DNA from: Berberis thunbergii
Lineage: Eukaryota > Streptophyta > Magnoliopsida > Ranunculales > Berberidaceae
Assembly: GCA_003290165.1 (NCBI GenBank)
Contig: QNQO01008293.1
Span: forward strand, 124,001 to 188,000
Direction: 5' to 3'
DNA: 64,000 bases
The notes under the pieces were generated by a model that had not been told where the DNA came from, did not search any database, and saw nothing but the letters and a program-made list of their open reading frames with translations. Within the stretch, counting starts at the first letter, position 1. Every line of letters begins with the position of its first letter. Position numbers and translations under genes: made by a program. Positions 1 through 10,900 of this stretch are shown here, in pieces.

Positions 1-317
1 TAAATTATATTTATCTTAATAAATTTGTGTTTCTCCTCTTCCATCTCTCTCTTTGCTTTCTCTCAAACCCATCTCTCACTTTCTTCTTCCTCTTCTCCAT
101 ACATCTCGTTTTTGTTTTTGTCTAAGCTTTCAATTCAAACTCATTTTCCCTTATTGCTCTCTAGGTTAGGTTAGGTTTGGTAGGTTTGGAACAAAGTGAT
201 TTCCAGGCAGAAACAATTTCAAATCTCTCCATTAGTCCATTGTGATGGTTGAAACAGCTTCAAATCTTTCTAGGCTGAAACGATTTTGATTTGGATATTC
301 TTCTTCTCCACATCGTA
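1..317. other. Gene-poor pyrimidine-rich stretch at the left edge
   Basis: The first 200 bases are rich in CT runs, as in a plant 5' leader, and lead into the gene fragment that starts at 318. No open frame with recognisable similarity is seen. It may be the 5' UTR or promoter of that fragment, but this is inference. Confidence 0.3.
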
Positions 318-530
318 ATGGTTGTACCGATGGATCCAGGGAAGTTCTACGGAAGCGCCCTCCCACAACCCCCAAATCTATATAGAAACAAAACTCAACC
401 CAAACAGAGTCGATCCATTCTTTTCCTGGGCGAGCAAAGCGTCTGAGTTTCAAGCGCCTCAGACTTCAAGGCAAGATCGAAGGGAGGAGAAGGAATCCAC
501 AACCCCATCTTTTGCAATCAATCGAAAGCC
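318..530 (+). pseudogene. Decayed 5' fragment of a conserved plant protein of unknown function
   Basis: An ATG at 318 opens a frame beginning MVVPMDPGKFYGSALPQP. A second frame then gives IYIETKLNPNRVDP, followed by FSWA. A third frame around 439-485 gives LSFKRLRLQGKIEG. Joined in order, these resemble the N-terminus of an unnamed plant protein family (MDPGKFYGS, an R/N-VDP motif, SWANEA, LSFKRLRLQG). That identification is from memory and I know no function for the family. The similarity jumps between frames and a stop follows in each, so this copy cannot encode the protein. No later exons were found before 2.5 kb. Confidence 0.4.
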
Positions 531-594
531 AATTGTGCCTTCTATAAGTTCCATTTATTTCCACTCTTCTTTAGTTTGCTTGCTTCTTAAATAA

Positions 595-2525
595 ATAAAA
601 TTACAGTGTTTCAATTACACTGCATCAATTACGGTGTGTTAATTTGGGGATTGAACTTGGGTTTACGATAAATACATAAAATTTATTCTTGTTATAATTA
701 GCATACCAAATTTCGATCTATACAATATCATCATCAAGGATTATGCTTTCTTAATCTTCTCCTTGATTATACAATTTATTGATCTCATTATTGTAATGCT
801 ACAATAGCCGGGACGATCCGGGACTGAATTTGTGGAAACCGGTTCGTCCCAGTTGCAACTGGTCCAGGACCGAGATAAAAACAACAGGAACCGGTTGGTC
901 TCAGATCGGACGGGTCGGGATCAGGATTCTTGCCCACCCTAACTGTCCATGTCTATGTAGATTTTTTTTTATTACATGTGGAAACCCTATTGTAAGGAAA
1001 TGATGAAACCAAGAAACATAGCTGACTAACCCTTGAGATTTCGATATCCCCCCCCCCCCCCCAATCGGGTTGTTCATGTGGTCTGGTTTGGTTTGGCCAT
1101 GGGTATGGTGTATTTGGCTGTTCACAGGAGATCTTTCAGCCAGCCTAATCCTTTCAAGTCAAAGTCACCATCAAGTGCATAAAAAGGCCCTATTGTTGAC
1201 GAAAATGCCCTTCCGCTGCAAAAAGCTATCCATTGATCATCATTAGTTCATCACTACTCAGTGATTCTTCAGATTATTCCCAGGAGATTGTCGTGTTTTA
1301 TGCAAAGGAGAGAACATAGTGGGAGACTTTTCTCCTTGATGTTAGAGATCAAATTTGAAGATATCTCATGAAAACACAGCTGAAGCTGAAAAAGGGAGGA
1401 TCCTTTTACATGTGATTACTCTGAAAATTATACCAATTCATCTTTGGAACAGAAAAGGCTTTGGTGCTAATTAAGTGTTGTGGGAATCCAATGTTCCTTG
1501 ATCAGTTCACTGAGAGTAGAAAAGGATGAAATTTGCTAGAGTCACCATAGAATAAACAGGGCGATGGAATGGTTGTAGCCGTTGGAACACTCCTCTGGTT
1601 CAGGTCAGATATGGATACAGTTAGAGTACGAGATATGATACTTTGGTGGTAGGGGGTAGAGTTATTTGAAAGTAATTAAGTTGGTGGATGTTCAAAATAA
1701 TTATATCTTCTTTTAAAGTAGTTTGGTATGCCACTTTTAGTGAATCAAACACACCCCATTCGCTGTCGAAGTTCCCCAATTGCAGTTCAAAGGGGTTGTA
1801 GAAATCACGTGACACTGATCGGGCATAACTTTGATTGGGAACAAACTAAGAAAGCAACTATAAAATTTGCATACCCATAACCCTTGTCAGCTCTTGAACA
1901 TCTACATAGCACATGACAAATTTATATCTAAATTTGCAAATAGAACAACATAGACCCCTTCTCCTATTAGACCCAAACAAGTGAACCACTGAACTGCAAC
2001 AAGTGATCCCATCATCCCACGCTCCCGTTGCCCTTTCTCTCCATCTCATTAATGATCATTAACTAGCACTACTCCATAGTGTCTAACAGTTCATATTGAT
2101 TGTGACGTCTTCTTTAGAGGTTTATCATTAATTCATTTATATATATATATAAAGCTCTGCAAGCAATTTTGATTGTGTTTCTCCAGAGCATAGATCACTC
2201 TCTTCCATCCTGACTCGGTTATTTCCATAGATTTCAGGTATTGGCTTCCATCCAAATTTAATACGTACAACCTAAAGCCACTGAGTGAACTAATGTGAGG
2301 AGACTCCTTAAGGAATCTATTTTAACCCCCTTACACATTCTATACTTTCACTATGAAATATTAAATCTCAACATAAACTAGAAACTAAACAAAGAATCAC
2401 CCAGTTCAATACTGGTAATCACAATGTATTTCCAAAACTCACAACCCATTTAATGACGATTGATGAATTAGCAAAATAAAAATAAAAAATTCAAGAACAT
2501 AAGAAAGATGAGAGAAGGGACTAAC
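595..2525. other. AT-rich stretch, probably inside the PhoD-like gene's first intron
   Basis: No convincing coding exon was seen on either strand. The stretch holds a C15 homopolymer near 1050-1065 and a partial hAT end at 790-945. Because the minus-strand phosphatase exon ends in a donor site at 2525, this DNA is probably that gene's first intron, with later exons left of the window. Confidence 0.4.
790..945. repeat. Truncated hAT-type non-autonomous element end
   Basis: The sequence is full of alternating CCGGGAC / GGAACCGGT-like motifs and ends in TTGCCCACCCTA. That matches the terminal motif of the hAT elements bounded elsewhere in this window (TAGGGNTGGGCA read inwards). The opposite end is not visible, so it is probably truncated. 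Confidence 0.4.
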
Positions 2526-2669
2526 CTGTGGAGCGGTCTGATTAGCACAAGATCCGAATGAGATTCGAGAAATAACAGGTTCCGAAGAAGAAGAAGAAGC
2601 TCTGCAAGTGATGAAGAGGCCTTGAAGGAGGATGACTAGTAAACCAAGGAACCAAAGCTTTGACACCAT
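2526..2669 (-). CDS. PhoD-like (calcineurin-like) phosphatase, first exon only
   Basis: The minus-strand exon starts with MVSKLWFLGLLVILLQGLF, a clear secretory signal peptide, then a serine run, then VISRISFGSCANQTAPQ, and stops at CAG|GTTAGT in phase 0. The RISFGSCANQ block followed directly by APQ is the N-terminal signature of the plant PhoD-like metallophosphoesterases annotated as alkaline phosphatase D or calcineurin-like. Their catalytic metal-binding motifs lie in later exons. An in-frame ATG 18 bases upstream (2687) is an alternative start. The next exon would begin with the usual PIW...DPQVF(I)WLGDN block. It is not found between 1 and 2525, so the gene either continues past the left edge through a long intron or is broken. 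A secreted or vacuolar location is inferred from the signal peptide. Confidence 0.65.
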
Positions 2670-3097
2670 TATAGCCAACTCGATCAAACTGCTGTGTTCA
2701 CTGATCTTTCTCTCTCAAAAGCTAAAATTCAGAAATTCACAAAAGCTAAAATTCAGAAATTCGCTTTTTTCAGAGACAACAAATTCGTCTGTTGAAGGAA
2801 AAGGAAGGAAATTTTGTTTCTTGTTAGGATTTGACTGAGAGAGAGAGAGAGAGAGCAAAAAATTGCTAGAATTCACGGGAACATTAAGTTGAAAGTGGAC
2901 ACTTGGACACTCTAAAACCCGCGGAATTCCGTGCCCATATTGATTCTCCAGCTTATTAAGCAAGCAATAAAGAAATGTTTTTCAATATTACACGAATAAT
3001 AATAATAATAATATTAAATGGGTTTGTTGTTTTCGTCACTAAATGAATCACATTGAATGTGAAAGAGAATAAGGTATATGTGATTATGGAATAATTA

Positions 3098-3425
3098 CGT
3101 GTGTTTGGTTGCATAGAATCCTATGTCATGAGAATTCATGAGGGGACCATTACATTTTAGGCTAAATTGATATATCACTCCACATCCATCATTTGGTTTT
3201 GTGATCAATGGTGGGAATGAAAGTCCCATGAACATGAGAATCACATGCCTTGGGGGGTCAAGGAGTGAGATTCCCATGTTCATTGAGACTTTCATTCCCA
3301 CCATTAATCACAAAATCAAATGGTGGTCAATGATAAATGTGGAGTGATATATCAATTTAGCCTAAAATGTAGTGGTCCCCTCATGGATTCCCATGGCATA
3401 GGATTCCATGCAACCAAACACACCC
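3098..3425. mobile_element. Foldback MITE, PIF/Harbinger (Tourist-like), 328 bp
   Basis: Almost the whole element is an inverted repeat, with arms of about 160 bp. The left end is GTGTGTTTGGTTGCAT and the right end is its complement. TTA lies on both sides (3095-3097 and 3426-3428), the usual 3-bp target duplication of PIF/Harbinger. It has no coding capacity. Confidence 0.8.
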
Positions 3426-3428
3426 TTA

Positions 3429-4973
3429 GATCCTATGTTCACCGATGTAATTACATTCGTCATATATCATTTATTGCATTTTGAATAAGATTTAGCAATT
3501 TGATCATTACTTGTGAAGCTTTCATGGGTCATATGTATGGGTTTATCACTTTTGTAGAAGATAATGTTTGCAGCAAGGATTTTAGTCGAGAGAGGGTGAA
3601 ATGAAAAATACTTAAATAGTTATTAATGGTAAAGCCAAATTTTTTTCTACCTGAACTAGTAAGTAATAAAAATTTACAACTATAAAAAATACATTGCATA
3701 TATCAAATTGGATTCAATGTAGTACAATTTTAAGCCAAAGTAATATCATTATCGATAACCTTAGCAATGAGCAAACACACATAATAACTAATATCGCAAA
3801 ATAATTAGGATAAATATCTAGATGGAGCTAATTTTTTTTTTGAAATTTGCAAACCTAATATGATCATAATACAATTTCATAGAAAAAATAGTATATATAA
3901 GGCTCAAATTTTGTACGAGTTGGCTAATAGTATATATTTTCATTAAATTCTATAGTTATTATTTTATATATTAATTTAAAATATTTTTTGTTGGAGGTTT
4001 TATACAATTATACCACTTGTGAAAAATAATTCATTTATTTAATGTTAATAAGTTTTTATTAGACTAAACATTTTTTAATGTTTGCAATTACTAATAAAAT
4101 TGCATTGAAAATAAAATAAAAATGCACTTGAAGAGTATCGAACTCAAGTCTTTTACCAAAAAAAATAAACCTACAACCACTACACGAACAAAGACATATT
4201 CAAATATTTGTATAAACAATTTTCATATTGTATTATTCATTATATAATCGTTTTTTTTTAAGTAAAGTATATACACTAAAAATGTTTTAAAAGTTGAGGT
4301 TGCCTCCCGTCACCCCTTAGTAAGTCCGCCCATGGTTTGCAGTATATCATCACATTGGTGTAGAATTGGTGAAAGCAATAAAATAAAAGTGTTGAATTAT
4401 AATGATTACTATATGAGAAAACCAAATGAATTGGATATTCTTTTTTTTCCAAGCATGTTGGGTTGAGGTTGGCTTGCATGCACTAGGAACGAAAGGATTG
4501 CCTCTTAGCTTCGCATGAGCCCCCATGTAGGTCATTTAAACAAAATCGTGTGCTTCAAACTATTATATGTCAATCTTATTGAATTTGGCATATTATTTTG
4601 TTTGGTGGTACTTGGATCATACGATGATTTAAACTTGTTATACTATATCTCGTTTTTAATGACATTGATGGGAAAGTACCAACGAGAATATGAAGCTACT
4701 ATTAGTCGTAGTTACTTACAAAGTTGAGAATTTCTCACCGCATGAGGTATACCCATCAAGTACTTCATGGTCTCATATTGGTGGAAAGTAATTTTAGTCC
4801 ATTGAAGCCTAAACCCCTTTTCGGAAAGATTTTTTGAAGTATAGGGGTGCCATCCTCCGAAATTCATGGTGTCAAGTATCACTAGTCTTTTCCCAATGCT
4901 TTTTCCCAGGGTTTGGAAAATCGTGGTGGTGTACATCTGTGTTGCTTTAAGCTCTTGCCTCGTTTGGTACCAA
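3429..4973. other. AT-rich intergenic DNA upstream of the YjbQ-like gene
   Basis: No supported gene was found. The stretch is strongly AT-rich with long A and T runs. The last 150 bases presumably hold the leader of the gene beginning near 4974. An ATG at 4866 is in frame with that gene, but it would add a hydrophobic segment unlike a transit peptide. Confidence 0.35.
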
Positions 4974-7900
4974 ATGCAAACATCAACACTCTTCGCTACC
5001 ACTTGGAAGCCCACTCCATCGGCACCACCTCGAATCAGCGTGAAGTCACAGTTGAAAGTAAGCGACAACCCAGTTGAAAAAATGGCAGCAGCAGCACCAA
5101 AGTGGGCTCAGAAGACCATCTCTCTCCCTCCCCAAAAACGAGGTTGCCATCTCATCACCCCGAAGGTTTGAACACAAAATACCCCTATCTTTGTTTGGCT
5201 TTGATTGGTTGTAATATGGGTGTTTGAGATTTCAAACTAGTTCATTTCATTCAGTTGTGCTTTAGCTATGAAAGGTTTTGTTTGTGGTTCACATATTTCA
5301 TGAATTGATTGGTGGGGTCATATTTTCTTTGCTTACTATTTATGTGTATCGAATTTTATGTTGTTGGTCTATATTTAATGCATCAAAGATGGGTTTTTAT
5401 CGTTAAATGGCCAACTTTGTTTGTAATAATCTTTGTGAACATTGTGTATCAGATAGTGAAAGAAATTGGGGAAGACTTGTCAGGATTTAAATGTGGACTT
5501 GCACATTTCTTTTGTAAGTATTGAAATGTAGATAATTTTACAATCATGGTGATACGTCGCACCATTCATCCTATAATCTGAGAGTCAATTATTCGTACAG
5601 TGCAGCATACAAGTGCTTCTCTGACTATAAATGAGAATTACGACTCAGATGTCCGCGCTGACACAGAGACTTTTCTTAACAAGATAGTTCCAGAGGTTTG
5701 TATCTTTGCAATATTGTTGCTTTTATTTAACGAGTATAATGAGTTTGATAGAACTAACTCAAAATTTGTGATGCATTTTTTTTTTTCAGGGACACTCTGC
5801 ACCGTGGAAACATACTTTGGAAGGTTAGTGCAGGAATGATTGTGTATATATTGTTAAGAAAATCATACTAAATGTTACCGTATATGGTAGGATGAATCTC
5901 AATGGTAGGATTGTCTTTCATTGCTTAGTGTCTACTGATGTTCCTTTTCTTTTTCTTCTTGCATGCTCATTAATGTCATTAAAACTATTTTTGGTGCTTT
6001 GGCATTGTGTGTTTTGTTCTTAGCAAGTCGTCAAAGTTGGCGGGGAGTTTGATTCTTCTGAATTATGTAGAATTGGGCTGGGATTGGGATCTCAATTTCT
6101 CTTTGAAAACTAATCCTAGGTGCATTTTATTTTACAGTTTTTAGCTCATCTTTTCTCTCTGTGTGGATTTCGGTGTACTTGGTTCGCATTTGCAATCAAA
6201 TCCCATTTTAAAGGTCATTACCCACCATTTTCCTCCTTTGGTTTTCTAGATGCAATCTTGGAATAAAACCATTCACGATAATTGTTTTTCATTGAACAAC
6301 AAACACCTTGAGATGAGAAAGGTCAAGTGGGTTATGTGAAGAAGACGACTCCCTCCTCACTTAAATCCATTTATTAGTGATGGACTATATATAACGACAC
6401 AATTACGAAGTGTCAGACATGTTAGCCAGAATACTCAATACAAGATACGCTAAGGGACACACTTATACATTTTAGTATTATTTACTTTTCTGCAATACGT
6501 TTTGAACTATTAGTTGTATTCATTCACTTGTTGTATATGTTGTTACTCCCATGTAGTACTAACTTTCCATAATATGCTTGTAACATTATTATAGAATTGA
6601 AACTTTTAAAAGATATGTGGAAAAAAAAGTTATCATCTAGGTTTGGAGTCTCCAATGGGAGTATCCGTGAGTGCGGAGTGTCTAATGAGTATCTGACAAT
6701 GACATGATACTTGTCGACAATTTTTTTTTTTGTAGAAATAGAGTCTCGTTACATAGGTACTATATGACTTTGTGATCGATCACTTTTCATGATGGTGAAT
6801 CCAACGTGTTGCACTCTCATGCTGAAATCATAGGGATTTAGATTTGAATCAAAATGGGTTGGATGGACCAGGTGGAGGAACTCAACAAACTTAAGGTTGA
6901 CTACTCTATATCACAAGACTAAAAAGTCATCTATGAAAGGCCCAACCCATGATTGGTAAAACAGGATCGTGGCCATACAGAAAAAGACACTTGCAATTTT
7001 ATACTCCTGTAAACTGATCCATGTTACTTACTCCCTACATTGATGACCTCTAGATGTAGGATATAAGATATAAGAAGGGTTATGTTGCTATGTGTAGGGG
7101 AAAAAGCCCAACCACGGATGAGAAGATATATAGATATGGGAATTTCTACAGGAACTTGATCATGATAATCTGACGTGCGGAAGTAAATGATAAATTGAAT
7201 AAATGACTAATGAGTTGTGTAGTTGCCGGAAAATGTTGTAGTAGTAGTTTCATGAGAGAAAAGAAATAGGCAAGTGTCTTAAACCAAAATGGAAAAAATT
7301 ATTCGCCTTAGCCCACATCTCAAAAGGGAAGAAATTATTCATCTGAGCTCACACTCTCAAAAGGGGACCCCACCATTTCTTCTCATTCACTTTTGGAAAC
7401 TATTGAACTCTTTCCTTTATGTATGATTGAGGAGCTAATTAATTAGTTAGATGAGGCATTGAAGAATCCAAGAGAGTTGGAGGGCATACCTACAAACCTT
7501 TTACGTGGTAGAATATTTTACCCCAATGTATGGAACATTGTAGTCAAGGCGACCTCTTAGGCCCGCATGAGGCATGGAAATCCCCCTCAAAGTGAGGCAA
7601 TGCGGTGTGGTGAAATAAGGCGTCTGCCTTTATGCGCCTCAGTCCGCCTAGCGTCTCGGGCATATTTACATGGTTATTCCATTATATTTAAATTTATATA
7701 TTCACAAGTAATATTTTACATATTATAAATAAAATTTACATTACCTGGCTGTAAATATTACAGCCAAAGCTCATTTTCTATTATTAGATAGCCATTAGGG
7801 TTTGAGACTTTGATTCATTAGAGATTGAAAGAGTCTTGCTAATGTCAAGCTGAAGGTCAAGATTCAGATCTTCCCTTCAAATCAGGTATTCATCTCCTTA

Positions 7901-10900
7901 TTTTCTTTTTCTCCTCTCTTCCTTTCATCTTTTCTCTTATGTGTTTTCAGTTTTTTATTTTCTTTCTCCTCTCCTCTCCTTGCCTTCCTTCCATCGTCTT
8001 CCTCTCCCGACAACAACCTCTTCGCCCCTTCATCTTCTTCCTTTCCCACGACCCACTTTTTTCTCTTTTCCCTCTGTCTTCTTCCTCTTCATCTTCGCCC
8101 CTTCATCTTCTTCCTCTTCATCTTCGCCCCTTCATCTTCTTCCTCTTCCTACACCAACTTTTATAGTCTTGCTGCGTTTTAAGTTTTTTTTCTACAATTT
8201 CATCTCTTTTGCCACCATCTCCTATTCTTTTTCCTATTTTCAACCTTCTTTGTTATGTAAGCACTTATTATTTATTTGCTAATTGCTATGTAAATATGTA
8301 ATTATGCAATTTAAGTACTTGAAATGGATGTTGAATTGAACAAAGATATTGGATGGCGATATGGTCAGTTAAAGAACATTGTTTGTAAATTTTGTGGGAA
8401 GGTCATAACGGCTGGAATATATAGTTACAAACAACATTTGGCTCATGTGGGCACAATGTAGCCAAGTGTACTAAAGTTCTAGACAAAGTGAAAGAGTTGG
8501 TACAAAATTATATGCAAGAAAATAATGCAACTTCATATAGGCACTCTTCATCTAATGACGTGTATTTGGATGATGACGATCTTATGAGAGACTCCAATGA
8601 GTTTAGGGTTGAGATCAATTATGGAATAGTCTAAAAAATAGAGTGGGATTTTCAACAAATTCTAGTCAATCACGAAAAAGAAGTGCAATTAATGCATTTT
8701 TTTAAGAAAAGAACAAGCTGTGAATTAGGGATGGCAGTGGGGCGGATTTTCACGGATATCCGCCCCACTCGCCCTGTTTGGGGCGGATTTGGTAAAGGGT
8801 TTTTGGATCCTGGGGCGGATACAAATTTTTAATCTGTATCCGTTTATTAATCGGGGCGGAGACGGATTTAGCCATATCCGTCTCACAGATATCCGTTTAG
8901 GTATTGATATTACAAAATTACCCTTGACTTAAAAGCAAAAAAACAAGCACCCTATAAAAAGTGAAGAGAGAAAAAAACCTCACTCGGTCTCCTCTCCACC
9001 TCGGCCAAAGACCAACAAGCCTCTCTCGGCCGCCATCGTCTCTTTCTCTGCGTTGTCTCGGTCTCCTTTCCATCTCGGCCCAAAATCAACGGGCAACAAA
9101 CCTCTCTCCATCTCCGCCGCGCCGTTCTTCTTAAAAAAAATTTGATCTTAGATCTGACAGCGAAAATATGATCTCAGCGAAGGCAGAGGGATGACCACGG
9201 GCCACCCTTCTCTCTCACAGCGAAGGCCGAAGGGTCGTCCCTTCGTCTCCTTTTCACGGACACTCGAAGGTCGTCTCCATCGTGGTCTTCTCTCCATCTC
9301 TCTGTCGGCCGCCTTCCTCTCTCCTCCCCTCCCTTCCCTAGCTTCAAGATACAGATCTAAGTTATATCAGATCTAAAATCTGATTTTAGAGATTGATTTT
9401 TTTTTTTTTGTAATTTTTTTGTATGGTTTTTTGTATGGATTCTTTGTAATTTTGTGTTAATGATAATGAAGTATATTCCCTATAATTTTTGTTATAATTT
9501 TGTGCGGATTGGTGGGCCGGGGCAGATATCCGCCCATCCGCACGGGGCGGTTACGGATTTTAATTAAAATTGTAAACAGATTGGCAGGGCGGATTGGGGG
9601 ATCCGTTATTCCTAACGAATCGGGGATGGATTTGCTCAAATCCGTCCATATTCGCCCCGTTGCCATCCCTACTATGAATAAACATTGAAAGGGAAAACTT
9701 GAGCAAACTAAAATTGATAATAGAGTTAAGAAAGATCAAAGAGAGAAAACATGTCAATACATTGCTTGGTGGTTTTATCAAGCTGGCATTTATTTAATGT
9801 TGCACGCTTTCTTAGTTTTTAGAAAATGATTGAAGAAATCAGAGAGTTTGGAAATGTATGAAAGCTCCAAGCTACCATGAGTTGAGGGTGCCACTCTTAA
9901 AGAAAGAAGTTGATTATATTGAAAACTTGATGAAAAGCCATGAGGAGGAATGGGTTAAATATGGATGTTCGATCATGTCGGATGATTGGACGGATAGAAA
10001 ATATAAGACTTTAATCAATTTTTTGTGAATTCTCCGCAAATGTTAATTTATATGAAATCAATTGACGCTTCATCATATTTCAAGACTAGAGAAAAATTGT
10101 TTGAGTTACTTGATGGATTTGTAGAAAAGGTTGGAGAAAATAATGTTGTACAAGTCATAATTGACAATGCAGTTTAGTGACAAGAAATTTATAATTTATA
10201 ATATATAATTTTATACATGTTGCATATTTGTGTTTATTATATTATAAATGTAAATAATATGTTAACAATTAACATTCAAAGCTCAAAAGGTAGATTGTTG
10301 GAGGCTAAACGCCCAAATTTGTTTGGACACCTATGCTTCTCATTGCATTGATTTAATGCTAGAGGATATTTGGATGATGATGAAGATGTACAAGTTGATC
10401 AAGATGGCAGTTGCATTGAAGGATATATCTACAACCACAGTGGTGTTCTAAATTTGAGCGGCAATTCACAAAGCAAAAAGAGTTGCTTAGGCATGCAAAA
10501 ACTGGATTTGTTGCATCATTTCTCACTTTACAAAACTTGTATAATCATAGGCAGGCCTTGAGGCACATGTTCAATGATGAGAAGTGGAGGTCAAGTAAAT
10601 GGGTGAAGTGAACTGAAAGGGTGCAAAAGCACAGTATTGGCACATGCATTTTGAAATGGAATCACCTACACTCTGAAGATAATAGTCCCCTTCATGCCAA
10701 CGATAGCCTGGTTAGTTAGCTAAGTCTTTGGTGGTTTGACCCTCATGTCTTGAGTTTGATACCCACTAGCGGCACACTCGCTTTTCAAAAAAAAATCTAC
10801 CTTGGTTTGTGTGCTGAGATTGGTTGATGGTGGGTATATATGTGAGGCTATTGATAGGGCATGACGTCATTAAGGTTTCATTTAAGTACAGTCAAAAGCT

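Noticed and set aside
160..185. TTAGGTTAGGTTAGG-like run resembling telomere repeat
   Set aside because: The plant telomere unit is TTTAGGG. Only three imperfect units occur in a CT-rich leader, so it is not telomeric.
7939..8282. Open frames of 75 and 113 residues
   Set aside because: They are low-complexity S/P/F/L peptides from a CT-rich tract in the leader of the hAT element, with no domain and no splice support.
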